From JBOGNO01 sp050747245 (lineage in GTDB: Bacteria > Acidobacteriota > Terriglobia > Acidiferrales > UBA7541): a stretch of 64,000 bases of DNA. The notes under the pieces are model-generated. The model did not search any database. It was not told where the DNA came from and was given only the letters and a program-made list of their open reading frames with translations. Made by a program: the position numbers and the translations under genes. Of this stretch, positions 1-8,552 are shown in pieces; position 1 is the first letter of the stretch, and every line of letters begins with the position of its first letter. The stretch lies in the NCBI GenBank assembly GCA_050747245.1, contig JBOGNO010000001.1, forward strand, positions 434,001 through 498,000, written 5' to 3'.

Positions 1-697
1 GGTCGCCCAACTCTGGATTATTCACTTCCGCGACGCGCAGCGGGTCTTGGATCTTAGTCACATCGAAATTCGGGTGGGGATGAAGCTGCGTGAGCGCTCC
101 ACGGTCCTGCGCTTCTTTTGTGGGAGGCGGATTCGGAATGATAGCTGCGGGATGCCCGTTGGCATCGAATCCTTCCCCGTACACCGGAATCTTGGTGTCG
201 ATCGAGCCGTTGTTATAGAAAACGGCGTTGTGCGCCATCGTGTTCGTGGACATGACGGATTTTCGCACTGAGTTGACGATGTCTCCGTGACACTGCCCGC
301 AAGCCTTATCCGCAATCCTCAGGTCGCCGGGATTCAGGAACTGGACAAACGCGGACTTCTCCAGATTCAACTGCGCGTAGGATTCCGCCGGCCGCGCACT
401 GTTGGCGAAGATGCTGCCTTTGTGCGGTTGGACGTGCGCTCCTTCCTTCGTCGTGGCTTTGTCGTTTCCTCCGTGGCAAGCCACGCAGTCGAGGGGCACA
501 TTGGCATGCATGGACTCGATGCCGTTGTGGCAAGTTTCGCACGACGCCTGTGCTTGCGGCTCTTCCGCCTTCTTCTCTTGAGCGATCGTGCCCGCGGGCC
601 AGAGCAGCAGCGCGCACGCCCCCGAGACAAATAGAATGGCAGAGAGAACTCCGCCCTTCGCCGGGCCCCAATTCCAGTGCGAGTTCATGGGTCTCAT
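1..697 (-). CDS. Multiheme c-type cytochrome, C-terminus cut by the window edge
   Basis: Read from 697 leftwards this frame is open to the edge. It begins MRPMNSHWNWGPAKGG, has one hydrophobic segment ending near TIAQEKK (signal peptide or anchor), and then three CXXCH haem-binding motifs: CETCH, CVACH (about 20 residues later) and CGQCH. It is therefore an exported c-type cytochrome, probably periplasmic or outer-membrane associated; more haems may lie outside the window. A GGGGTG sequence precedes the ATG at 697; a second in-frame ATG is at 688. It starts 24 bp after the stop of the AMIN/beta-barrel gene on the same strand, so the two are probably co-transcribed. The haem motifs are seen directly; an electron-transfer role follows from the family; the redox partner is unknown. 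Confidence 0.85.
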   Translation of the reverse strand, partial: MRPMNSHWNWGPAKGGVLSAILFVSGACALLLWPAGTIAQEKKAEEPQAQASCETCHNGIESMHANVPLDCVACHGGNDKATTKEGAHVQPHKGSIFANSARPAESYAQLNLEKSAFVQFLNPGDLRIADKACGQCHGDIVNSVRKSVMSTNTMAHNAVFYNNGSIDTKIPVYGEGFDANGHPAAIIPNPPPTKEAQDRGALTQLHPHPNFDVTKIQDPLRVAEVNNPELGD

Positions 698-721
698 TAA
701 CACACCCCGAGTTTCCAGATA

Positions 722-2890
722 TCAGAAAACCAGCCGCGGAATCAATTGCACTGTGTACACAGGACGATTGCTTCCAAATGCGTCCCGTAACCCGGCCAGC
801 GGATTCAGCACGGAAAAGCTCATGTCAATCACAAACAAGTCGTTAATCCGCCTCAGTACAGGCTTCCATCGAAGGAAGAAAACCTCTTCTATCCCTCCTG
901 CATGATGATTAATGACGAACGGGCGGTTGCCTGAAGCAAATGTGCCCAGGTTGTTAAACCGGAAATAGTTCTCATTGAAGGCGAATTGCAACCGGGGTGT
1001 AATCGTCGTATCCAGGCCCGCATTAATGAGTTGTAAGCCGGGGTTGACGTAATTGGCCTGGCCATTAGCTCCCCGTAGCGAGGGGAAAAAGCTGTTGGCT
1101 CGTGTAAAATCGCCCTTTCCAAATTTGATGTCCTCGCCCGTCCAGTAACTGAACGGCCCCCCGAACAAGACCACCGCGTCGCTAATAGAATCAAATCCCG
1201 TGTCCGTCTTGCTTTTCGGGTCAGCGCTATCTCCGGAGGCATACACGTAGCCGAACCGGAATTTCCAAAAATCCAGGGGATACTCGACGTCCGCCACCGC
1301 CGTCCATGCCCGCACATCGTGCGGCTGTATCACCCCCGATGCGAGATGATCCGCAGTCCCAAATACGCCGTAAATCGCGGGATTGAAAATAAATCTCCCC
1401 ACGTTGCCGTTGAATGTCGCGCCAGTGTAGTAGGTGTTCAGGTTGAGCTGGTTTGTCGCGTTGCCGACAATCTTTCGCGGGTCGTGGTTGAAATGAAAGC
1501 TCCATTCGCTATTCCAGCCCTTCACCAGAAAATCTTCCCAGGTGAACCGGGTAATGAAAACCCCGTGCTGGGCGGGCTTTGAAAAATCAAAAAATCCGGA
1601 GACTGCGTCGCGCTGGAAAAGCTTGATGTACACGACGTCGTAGCGCAGCCGGTTCTTCAGCGCCTGCCCGAAAACCCTGCCGCCCAGCCCGCCGTCGTTG
1701 AAGATGAGTCCGTGGAAATCGGACTTGAAATTCTGCAGGCCGCCACGGAAAAACATCTGGTTGAAATTCTCCGTGCCGAAATTGTGGATCTGGAAATCGG
1801 CGAAGGCGTCGAAGACTTGCGCATGGCCTTCCGACTGGGAATCGAATGCGTTGATGTCATGTTTAAAATCGGCTGCGCCATCAATGTGAATCCGGAAGTC
1901 GGAGGGGAAAAAGCGGTCGTCGTTATGACGAATTTCGAATCCGAAGATGCCGTTTTCGTCTCCGAAATTGTTGTGCGCAAAAAACTTCAGATTCTTATTT
2001 TCGATATCTGTAGCCAACCGAGGGTTCTTGCTGAAATCCACATTTCGCCGGTTCTTGTAGACTGCAGTTTGAAAAACGTCCCACTCCATGAACCAGTTCT
2101 GTCCGAACATCGGGAAGTCGCCCTTCAGGCGGTTCTGGTGGTACGGGTCAAGAAGGTGGTAACTGAACTGCGGCACTCCCTCCAAATCGTACGTCCGCCA
2201 GCGCGTGTTCACCGGCTGGATTTCGTCAGTGGACTTTTTGTTCTTGGGACGCGTCGCTCCGGAGGGCTGCGGCTGCTGCTCGGCGAAAGGCTTCTTTCCT
2301 TTCTTCTGCTGTTGCGGTGGCGCGAAATCCACGGCGACCGCATCGTTGCTGGCCCGCACGGAATACGCTGCCGCCACACTCAGCTCGATCACCACTCGTG
2401 TGACGCTGGAGCTGAACTGCGTCATGCGGATCGAAACAACCGGCGCCCGGTTGCCCGGAATCGTGGTTGTATCCGTCGCAAGCTGCACGCCCTCAAATGT
2501 AAGCATCAGCCGGTCGGGACTTGTAAGCCGTTCGATGCGATATGTGAACTGGCCATCCCCCTGAACTCTTACTTCGGTGCTTTCGCCGTTTTTCAACAGG
2601 CTTACGTCGCGTACTTCGCTCGCCACAGTCAGCAGGATGGACGAAGAGGGCTTGTTCGAATCTGCGGTGCTTGGCGCGGCAGGGCAATTTTCCTTCGCTT
2701 CGGTCGGCGCTGGCTTCGCGGAAGAAGTGTCTGCCGCGGCTTTGACTGCCGCGCAGTCTCCCGCACGAGCGACGGGCGTCAACGCAAGCAGCGCTCCGAA
2801 GAATGCCGCTAGGGAGATGCCAGGAGTTATCTTTCTGAAGAATTTCCAGGATGCTTCAGCATCCCGCGTCGGTACTCGCAGAGTTTTCAC
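722..2890 (-). CDS. AMIN-domain protein with C-terminal outer-membrane beta-barrel
   Basis: 722 aa. An N-terminal hydrophobic signal (residues about 20-44, ending PVARAGD) is followed by a low-complexity stretch, an AMIN domain (about residues 88-190, VRDVSLLKNGESTEVRVQG to AVAVDF), a charged Q/K/P linker, and about 480 residues of alternating aromatic and charged strands ending in Phe (QLIPRLVF), the usual C-terminal signature of outer-membrane barrels. AMIN domains occur in PilQ secretins and amidases and bind the cell wall. The stretch QNRLKGDFPMFGQNW resembles barrels that I recall near multiheme cytochromes. The only start near the signal peptide is GTG at 2890, with a weak ribosome site. 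It is followed after 24 bp by the multiheme cytochrome. Function is unproven: porin, or the sheath of an electron conduit. Confidence 0.75.
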   Translation of the reverse strand: MKTLRVPTRDAEASWKFFRKITPGISLAAFFGALLALTPVARAGDCAAVKAAADTSSAKPAPTEAKENCPAAPSTADSNKPSSSILLTVASEVRDVSLLKNGESTEVRVQGDGQFTYRIERLTSPDRLMLTFEGVQLATDTTTIPGNRAPVVSIRMTQFSSSVTRVVIELSVAAAYSVRASNDAVAVDFAPPQQQKKGKKPFAEQQPQPSGATRPKNKKSTDEIQPVNTRWRTYDLEGVPQFSYHLLDPYHQNRLKGDFPMFGQNWFMEWDVFQTAVYKNRRNVDFSKNPRLATDIENKNLKFFAHNNFGDENGIFGFEIRHNDDRFFPSDFRIHIDGAADFKHDINAFDSQSEGHAQVFDAFADFQIHNFGTENFNQMFFRGGLQNFKSDFHGLIFNDGGLGGRVFGQALKNRLRYDVVYIKLFQRDAVSGFFDFSKPAQHGVFITRFTWEDFLVKGWNSEWSFHFNHDPRKIVGNATNQLNLNTYYTGATFNGNVGRFIFNPAIYGVFGTADHLASGVIQPHDVRAWTAVADVEYPLDFWKFRFGYVYASGDSADPKSKTDTGFDSISDAVVLFGGPFSYWTGEDIKFGKGDFTRANSFFPSLRGANGQANYVNPGLQLINAGLDTTITPRLQFAFNENYFRFNNLGTFASGNRPFVINHHAGGIEEVFFLRWKPVLRRINDLFVIDMSFSVLNPLAGLRDAFGSNRPVYTVQLIPRLVF

Positions 2891-3121
2891 TGTGGCTGAG
2901 CCCCCCCCGATTGCGATTGCCCAATCTGGCGCAAAACGAATCGCCCCAACCCTAGGTACCCTCCCAGGCCAGCACTGGGTTTAGAGCCACTCCGGAGCCA
3001 AGAACCTAATTCACCTCAATGTTTTTTGCAACCTTATTTTCTTACTGCGGGAAGATTGCGAGGGGAGCGTACGCCAGGTGCCAACCGGGAGTCCACACGA
3101 AATTCGAAGACCACGCAAGAA

Positions 3122-4201
3122 TCACCCGAGGGCCGGATTCAGGTCAGCCTTCCAATGAGAATCGCGAAAGGTTTTTGAACCCCTGGGCGATCGCTTCCAG
3201 CGTACTTCGGCTGCTTCATCGGCCGCGCGCGACGTGGAGATTCCCCGCTCGCGCGAGACTTCCAAAATTCGCCGCATGCGTTCATAAATCCGCGCGAGGC
3301 TCGGCATCGAGTCTTGCTGCCTTTGAAAATAAAATTCCGCGCCGCGAATCAATCCCCCCGCATTCACCAGGTAATCGGGGGCATAAAGAATTCCTCGTCG
3401 TTGCAACTCCTCGCCATCCTCCGCTGCAGCCAACGTATTGTTCGCCGAACCGCAAATCACTCGCGCCTTAAGTTTGGAAATTGTTTCCCGCGAGATCACT
3501 CCGCCCAGGGCACAAGGTGCAAGCACGTCGCAATCCGCGTATAGGATTTCGTCCGCCGGAACGATTTTCGCACCCAAATCCGCCGCCGCGCGCCCCGCGC
3601 GAGCGCCGTCCACGTCAGCGACCAGCAATTCCATCCCTTCGCGCTTCAATATTTTTGCCAGCCACAATCCGACGCTGCCCACTCCCTGAATCGCCACACG
3701 CGCCCGGCCGATTTTTGTGAATTCGAGGCAAGCCCGCAATCCATGCCAAACCCCAATCGCCGTGTGCTCACTGATGTCTCCCAGTCCGGGCGAAGGATCG
3801 CGCGCCACGTGGCGCGTCGTGCGCCCCAATGCCTCAAGGTCCTCGTCCGTGATGCCCACGTCGCGCGCTGTGAAATACCTCCCTCCCAGGCTTTCCACCA
3901 GCAGTCCGAGAGATTCAAATGCCTCACGCCGCTTGATGCCGTCGTGAAGCATCACCACTGTCTTCCCGCCGCCGCACGGCAATTCCGCGAGCGCCGCTTT
4001 ATAGGTCATGCCGCGCGAAAGTCGCAGCACATCCTCAAGCGCTTCTGATTCACTTGGGTAGCTCTGAACGCGGATTCCTCCGAAGGCCGGTCCAAGGCTT
4101 GTGTCGTGGATCGCCAGAAATCCACGGAGTCCTGTGCCCACATCGGAAAACGCGATCACCTGCTCGTGCTCCCGTTGGGCCATCGTTTCCAGAAGTTTCA
4201 T
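3122..4201 (-). CDS. Glu/Leu/Phe/Val dehydrogenase (leucine dehydrogenase type)
   Basis: 359 aa from the ATG at 4201, close to the roughly 365 aa of leucine dehydrogenases. It catalyses NAD-dependent reversible oxidative deamination of a branched-chain or aromatic amino acid to its keto acid. Family marks are the N-terminal LAIHDTSLGPAFGGIRV, the glycine-rich catalytic-lysine segment LPCGGGKTVV, the Rossmann motif GVGSVG, CDVLAPCALGGVI, and NAGGLI near the end. The frame stays open to a TTG at 4246, but the ATG start aligns with the usual family N-terminus. The last 25 residues are unusually basic and differ from the family I remember. Substrate choice among Leu, Val and Phe cannot be read with certainty. 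It stands alone, with gaps on both sides. Confidence 0.9.
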   Translation of the reverse strand: MKLLETMAQREHEQVIAFSDVGTGLRGFLAIHDTSLGPAFGGIRVQSYPSESEALEDVLRLSRGMTYKAALAELPCGGGKTVVMLHDGIKRREAFESLGLLVESLGGRYFTARDVGITDEDLEALGRTTRHVARDPSPGLGDISEHTAIGVWHGLRACLEFTKIGRARVAIQGVGSVGLWLAKILKREGMELLVADVDGARAGRAAADLGAKIVPADEILYADCDVLAPCALGGVISRETISKLKARVICGSANNTLAAAEDGEELQRRGILYAPDYLVNAGGLIRGAEFYFQRQQDSMPSLARIYERMRRILEVSRERGISTSRAADEAAEVRWKRSPRGSKTFRDSHWKADLNPALG

Positions 4202-4352
4202 GGATTTGAATTTTCTTAGATTGGATTGGCTGGATTCAACAGCCAATATGGCGCATCGTTGCGCGACAAATTATCGCTCTCGAATTACTGGTACGAAGTT
4301 CGAATGGCACACGTCTTCGCCCATACTGCGTCGAGACCGACCTCTCCGATTT

Positions 4353-4709
4353 TCACCCGCGCGCCAGGTCCTTGATCTTCTTCGCCAACTTTTCGATTTC
4401 CTCGGCCTTCTTCACCACATCGAGGGACAGCACGGTAGTCTCATCGGTCTTCTCTATCTGCTGCCTGAGGTCTTGCGCAAGCGTGAACAGGCGCTCGATG
4501 TCGTCGTGCATCTGTTTTTGCGATTCCTGCAGAAGGGCTTTGCGGGTTTTCGGGGAAGGCGGCGGCATGGGGTCTGGAGCGTAAGGATGGTTCGGATCCT
4601 CCGGCCAAGGCTTCGGCTGAGGGGACCCCGTCTTTTGCTGGAGCGCGCTCGGGATCATCAGCGCCGTTGGCAATAACGCCGCCAGAAAATTTCTTCGATC
4701 CTGGGTCAT
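4353..4709 (-). CDS. Small exported hypothetical protein with Tat-like signal
   Basis: 118 aa. The ATG at 4709 is preceded by AGGAGGG, a strong ribosome site, which rules out the longer open frame. The N-terminus MTQDRRNFLAALLPTALM has a twin-arginine motif (RRNFL) before a hydrophobic core. A proline-rich stretch follows (PYAPDPMPPPSPKT), then a charged helical region of about 65 residues (QKQMHDDIERLFTLAQDLR, later KKAEEIEKLAKKIKDLA) that should form a coiled coil. No cofactor motif is visible. It is divergent from the MscS gene, with about 77 bp between the two start codons. Family not recognised; likely a periplasmic helical protein. Confidence 0.7.
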   Translation of the reverse strand: MTQDRRNFLAALLPTALMIPSALQQKTGSPQPKPWPEDPNHPYAPDPMPPPSPKTRKALLQESQKQMHDDIERLFTLAQDLRQQIEKTDETTVLSLDVVKKAEEIEKLAKKIKDLARG

Positions 4710-4736
4710 CGGATGCCCTCCTGCGGGATCCCATGC

Positions 4737-4767
4737 GGCGGGATAAATTACCCGCCAATGGTATAAT
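4737..4767. promoter_or_regulatory. Inverted repeat and -10 box between divergent genes
   Basis: A perfect inverted repeat, GGCGGG (4737-4742), eight bases, CCCGCC (4751-4756), lies in the short divergent region, and a consensus TATAAT follows at 4762-4767, 20 bp before the ATG of the mechanosensitive channel. No convincing -35 box is visible. The palindrome overlaps the space where polymerase would bind, so it may be an operator; it could also be chance in GC-rich DNA. Confidence 0.45.
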
Positions 4768-4786
4768 CCTGCCCCTTTTGAATTAT

Positions 4787-5638
4787 ATGACGGAAGTTCT
4801 CTTACATTGGATGCATGCCGAGGGTGCCAAGGGCGCAAGAATCCTTGCCGTCATCCTCATGGCTGTTTTATTAATCCGGCTCCTGCGCTCGCTGACCCGC
4901 CGCCTGGTGATACTCGCGAAATCACCGGCGCGTGCTGCGCAGCTGCGCGAACAGCAAACCACCACGGTCGCTGGCCTACTTTATAGCGGTGGAACTGTCG
5001 TTCTTCTGGCCCTGGCGGCGTTGCTGGTGATGCGTGACCTGGGTTTCGATGTTACGCCGGTGGCTGCCCTCGCCGGGCTCGCCAGCCTGGCTTTGGGGTT
5101 TGGCGCGCAATACGTAGTACGTGACATCATCAACGGATTGTTCGTGGTTATTGAGGATCAGTATGTCGTCGGCGATTTGATTCGCGTCGACGACGAAGTG
5201 GGCCGCGTCGAGCATCTAACTCTGAGGCGTACCGTGCTGCGCAATGCCAGCGGCGCGGTCGTCACCATCCCCAACGGCCTGATGGGAAAAGTATCAAATT
5301 TCAGCCGCGATTGGTCCCAGGTATTCGTAGATGTGACTTTCGCTCCCGATGAAGCGCTTGCTCCGGCGCTCGCCACTCTCGAAGAAATGGCTGCCAGCCT
5401 CCGCGCCGACAAGAACTGGGAAGGTGCGATCGTCGATGGTCCGCGCGTGCTGGGTGTGGAGGCCCTCTCGCCCGCGGGCACCGTGGTTCGCATCATGGTG
5501 CGTGCCGGCGTCGGCCGGCAGGATGACGTGGCTCGAGAACTTCGCCGCCGCATCAAGCTCTCCACCGAAAAAGCGGCCATCCCTCTGGCAGGCTTGCAGC
5601 GAATCGAATTGCTTGGAGCGGAAAGAGCTCCGCGGTAG
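4787..5638 (+). CDS. MscS-family small-conductance mechanosensitive channel
   Basis: 283 aa from the ATG at 4787; the open frame starts earlier, but the upstream part overlaps the divergent gene and its promoter. Inner-membrane channel that releases solutes on hypo-osmotic shock. It has hydrophobic segments at about 15-35 and 60-85, then the glycine/alanine-rich pore helix AGLASLALGFGAQYVVRDI typical of MscS TM3. The beta domain (DLIRVDDEVGRVEHLTLRRT, ending VTIPNGLMGKVSNFSRDW) and a C-terminal alpha/beta domain follow. No Shine-Dalgarno is seen before the ATG, and the -10 box is only 20 bp upstream, so the leader is very short. Confidence 0.92.
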   Translation: MTEVLLHWMHAEGAKGARILAVILMAVLLIRLLRSLTRRLVILAKSPARAAQLREQQTTTVAGLLYSGGTVVLLALAALLVMRDLGFDVTPVAALAGLASLALGFGAQYVVRDIINGLFVVIEDQYVVGDLIRVDDEVGRVEHLTLRRTVLRNASGAVVTIPNGLMGKVSNFSRDWSQVFVDVTFAPDEALAPALATLEEMAASLRADKNWEGAIVDGPRVLGVEALSPAGTVVRIMVRAGVGRQDDVARELRRRIKLSTEKAAIPLAGLQRIELLGAERAPR

Positions 5639-5667
5639 AATCGAACCCCTACAAGGAGGCAACATCA

Positions 5668-6129
5668 ATGGGACAGGTAACTCACCAGCAGGCGGAATTG
5701 CTTTTGCGTTTGTATGACTTGCGCCGCGAGTCCAAGCTTCGCGAGGCGCGCGCGTGGTTCATGGAGAATTTCTCCGCGTCGTCCATCGAGGAAGCCATGC
5801 AAAAGTTTCCTCCCAACAGCGATGGCAACGTCAAAATGCGCATGGTCGTCTCCTACTGGGAGATGGCGTGCAACCTCGCCAATCGCGGTTTGATTGACGA
5901 CGAATTCTTCTTCGAAAATACCGGCGAGCAATGGGTGGTGTGGGAAAAAATGAAGCCCATTATCCCCGCTTGGCGCGCCGCTTTTCAGAATCCGCACATG
6001 TTCAGCCAACTCGAGGAGAGTGTGAAGCGTCTGGAAGCGTGGCGCGAGCGCCGCGCACCCGGCTCGAACGAGGCAATGCGGAAGATGTTCGCGCAATTTG
6101 CGCAGACGCGCGCGCAGGCCGCCCGCTGA
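5668..6129 (+). CDS. Conserved small hypothetical protein
   Basis: 153 aa, preceded by a strong AAGGAGG ribosome site 8 bases before the ATG, 29 bp after the MscS stop, so probably in one transcript with it. It is soluble and largely helical, rich in Trp, Met and Arg: RLYDLRRESKLREARAWF, MRMVVSYWEMACNLANRG, and a C-terminal helix FAQFAQTRAQAAR. It has no signal peptide, membrane segment or catalytic motif that I can identify. It may belong to the DUF4760-like group of small helical proteins, but this is only an impression. Confidence 0.7.
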   Translation: MGQVTHQQAELLLRLYDLRRESKLREARAWFMENFSASSIEEAMQKFPPNSDGNVKMRMVVSYWEMACNLANRGLIDDEFFFENTGEQWVVWEKMKPIIPAWRAAFQNPHMFSQLEESVKRLEAWRERRAPGSNEAMRKMFAQFAQTRAQAAR

Positions 6130-6344
6130 GATAGGTCGAGAACAAGCCCAAACGCCAGTTCCAGCTGCCGAATTGGGAGCGGGGCGGAATTTCGCGCTTC
6201 CACCGCCTCGCATTTGTGGTAGTCTGGCGCGGTTTGGCCCAGCGGCGCGCAGGGAGACGCGGAATTCTCTATGCGCGCTACGGGATACGGCGGTCGCTTC
6301 TGAGTTCTGCAACCGATAGTTCTAGATCCACTGAGGGGGTCAGG

Positions 6345-7244
6345 ATGATTCAAGGTAGAAAGCTTCTCGCGGTGCTTGCGATCTTGAGCTGTATTGCCAT
6401 GGCGGTCCCGCCTAGTATCAGTGCGCAGCAAGCGCAGCGTGCGGGACAAGTGACCATCGTAATTCCCATTGCGGAGATCAAACACGGACCGGAACAAGCG
6501 CCGGCGGAAGTAAAAAAACCCGTTTTTTGGGGCGATACTATTAGCACGGGCAAATTGGCCCGCGCGCGCGTCGCTCTGGATGACGGCTCGGTCCTGAACG
6601 TCGGCTCGGAAGCCATCTTGCAGGTCGTGAAGCACGATGCCGCCGCGCAGCAAACCGACATTGACCTTACATACGGGCAGGTTCGCGCCAAAGTTGTAAA
6701 GCTGACCAAGCCGGGATCGAGTTTCAAGATTCGCACTCCCACGGCGGTGGCCGGCGTCGTGGGCACTGACTTCTATATTGGGTTCGACAATTTCACCACC
6801 CAGCTCTACGTCTATGAAGGCGCGGTAAACTTTTGCAATCTCGGCGGCGCTTGCGTGACGGTTGCCGCCGGACTTGTGGGCACCGTGCACGGAGATAATC
6901 CTCCCGATCCGCCAACCGCTCTCGCACCGCAGCAGCTCGCATCGTTTACAACTAGCACGGTAACCGCGGGACCGGGGGCGCCCCCGGGCGGAGGCGTCGG
7001 CTCAACGGTTGGTGTCACGACCGGAACCGTCGCAACGCATACGGCACTGACTCTCGGCCTGGTCGTCGGCACCGTAGTCGTTCCCGCGGTAGTTGTTCGA
7101 ACAACCGCCACAACCCCCAAGTGCTCGACGGGTGGTAGTGGAATGCGTATCCCACACTTTTGTCAGCAAGTTGTGACGGGCGGTGCGTTTGCTCCGCCGG
7201 GCCCGCATAACTTACCGGGACCTCACATTCCCGGCAGACCCTAG
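6345..7244 (+). CDS. Exported FecR-domain protein
   Basis: 299 aa from the ATG at 6345, which has GAGGGGG upstream. Signal peptide residues 1-27 (LLAVLAILSCIAMAV, cleavage near SISAQQ). The FecR domain spans about residues 45-170: VFWGDTISTGKLARARVALD, DGSVLNVGSEAILQV, KIRTPTAVAGVVGTDFYI, LYVYEGAVNF. Classic FecR proteins are inner-membrane anti-sigma regulators; this one instead has a cleavable signal, no N-terminal cytosolic domain, and a C-terminal Gly/Thr/Val-rich region with a hydrophobic stretch (TLGLVVGTVVVPAVVV). No sigma factor or TonB receptor is adjacent. It is therefore likely a secreted or periplasmic structural FecR protein rather than an anti-sigma factor. Intergenic DNA at 6130-6344 shows no other gene. 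Confidence 0.8.
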   Translation: MIQGRKLLAVLAILSCIAMAVPPSISAQQAQRAGQVTIVIPIAEIKHGPEQAPAEVKKPVFWGDTISTGKLARARVALDDGSVLNVGSEAILQVVKHDAAAQQTDIDLTYGQVRAKVVKLTKPGSSFKIRTPTAVAGVVGTDFYIGFDNFTTQLYVYEGAVNFCNLGGACVTVAAGLVGTVHGDNPPDPPTALAPQQLASFTTSTVTAGPGAPPGGGVGSTVGVTTGTVATHTALTLGLVVGTVVVPAVVVRTTATTPKCSTGGSGMRIPHFCQQVVTGGAFAPPGPHNLPGPHIPGRP

Positions 7245-7426
7245 CGAAATTGATCTCGACTGCTGTCCCGTCCCGTTTCGGCCAGCCGGAAAGGAGATGG
7301 GGCTTTTCTTGCTGGGCGCGCCGAGCATCGGTGGCTTCGCGTCAAGGCCAATCCAAACGGGCACAGACGTAAAACTTAAATTCCAGAGTTAGCTATCCTT
7401 CGGGACTGCGCTGGGGAACTGCGCTC

Positions 7427-7831
7427 TTAGGGCAACGTCGTCGCAAACGAAGGATGTTCCTCCGCTTGCGGTTTCTCAGTGCGCATCGCCACGCGCGCGT
7501 TGTAGACGTGCCAAAAATCTTCCGGAGCGTGGCGCGTGAATTCCACCCCAATGCGCGTGCGGCCCTGGTGTTTCGGCCCGACGTGCACGATGCGGCATTC
7601 GCGTTCTTCCTGCGTGAAACTGTTGACCAACAGAACTGTCTGGCCTTCCTGCACTTCTGCGTTCACCAGCAGACGCGCTCCATGCACGTCCACGGAAAGT
7701 GTCTGCGTTTGATCGCGGAACGGCTGGTTCTGTAGAGTCCTTCCATAAACCTGTATCGGAACGCGCAGCGGCAGTCGCTTGCTGCGACGCGCGAGTCTGT
7801 TGAAACTGTTGTTCTCATCAGAAGGTTTCAT
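7427..7831 (-). CDS. PilZ-domain protein (c-di-GMP receptor candidate)
   Basis: 134 aa from the ATG at 7831, which has GGGAGGTG seven bases upstream. Single PilZ domain: the RRSKRLPLRVPI segment supplies the RxxxR motif, and TLSVDVHGARLLV supplies the D/NxSxxG-like turn, both needed for c-di-GMP binding. Later core strands are TVLLVNSFTQEERECRIV and RIGVEFTRHAPEDFW. No effector domain is attached, so it would act by contacting another protein or RNA. It is monocistronic and convergent with the FecR gene; the 180 bp between them hold nothing I can name, and the 210 bp upstream (7832-8041) are also featureless. Confidence 0.85.
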   Translation of the reverse strand: MKPSDENNSFNRLARRSKRLPLRVPIQVYGRTLQNQPFRDQTQTLSVDVHGARLLVNAEVQEGQTVLLVNSFTQEERECRIVHVGPKHQGRTRIGVEFTRHAPEDFWHVYNARVAMRTEKPQAEEHPSFATTLP

Positions 7832-8041
7832 GCGTAGCACCTCCCGTCCCCATGCTGAACTTCGGTTATTCTACCGCTCCAGACGGTACTAAGGGAATAG
7901 GAAGTTCGTACCACTAGATTTGGAATCTACCTTAGCCCTGGTTCCGCGTCGTAATGCTGTAAACCACTTTGTATCATTAGGTTACAAGCCAGCATTCCCT
8001 GTGCAGCCGCTCCTCACCAGACTTACGATTCGGCTTGCGCT

Positions 8042-8533
8042 CTAAATGTTCGAAAAATTCCAGCGCGTCGCCGTCTTTGTGAAGTCAGAATTTGTCTCGA
8101 TAAATCCGAAGAGCACGCGAGGCTGCACGCCGTAAAATAGAAATCCCTTCACGTCCCAATCATATTTTTTCTTGTAAATTTCCGCCAGCTGCTCAAGCAC
8201 TGCCGCGTCCTTCACTTCGCCGGTGAATTCACCTTCAACCATCACCGCTTCCGCGGCGTTTTCCGGGCATACCACGCATTTCGGATTGGCCAGAAGATTT
8301 CGGAACTTCCGCGAGCTGCGGTCGGTGCTGAAATAAAAAGATTCATCCGCCCACAATCCCCATATGGGCATTACATGCGGAGCGCCCTCCGGCCGCATCG
8401 TCGCAATCCAGTAATTGTGCGCTCGCTCGAGTCGTTCCCGCGCCCAACTCCAGGGCAGGAGTCCTTTTCCGCCGGTCGCATCAGCAACGCCGTAATTCGG
8501 AATGAATGGCCGGCTGGCTCTCGGCTCGTCCAT
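8042..8533 (-). CDS. Pyridoxamine 5'-phosphate oxidase-like flavoprotein
   Basis: 163 aa from the ATG at 8533 (GAGGCG upstream), 20 bp after the last ABC permease gene. The split-barrel fold of the PNPOx/F420 oxidoreductase group is recognisable: NYWIATMRPEGAPHVMPIWG, FYFSTDRSSRKFRNLLANPK, AVMVEGEFTGEV. Members bind FMN or F420 and reduce varied substrates; the true substrate cannot be deduced. The tail QPRVLFGFIETNSDFTKTATRW is characteristic. Possibly the last gene of the transporter operon. Confidence 0.85.
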   Translation of the reverse strand: MDEPRASRPFIPNYGVADATGGKGLLPWSWARERLERAHNYWIATMRPEGAPHVMPIWGLWADESFYFSTDRSSRKFRNLLANPKCVVCPENAAEAVMVEGEFTGEVKDAAVLEQLAEIYKKKYDWDVKGFLFYGVQPRVLFGFIETNSDFTKTATRWNFSNI

Positions 8534-8552
8534 CGGAACGCCTCGGAAGAAA

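Noticed and set aside
1712..2812. 366-codon open frame on the plus strand inside the AMIN/barrel gene
   Set aside because: It is antisense to a well-supported gene, has no recognisable domain and no ribosome site; long antisense frames are expected in GC-rich DNA.
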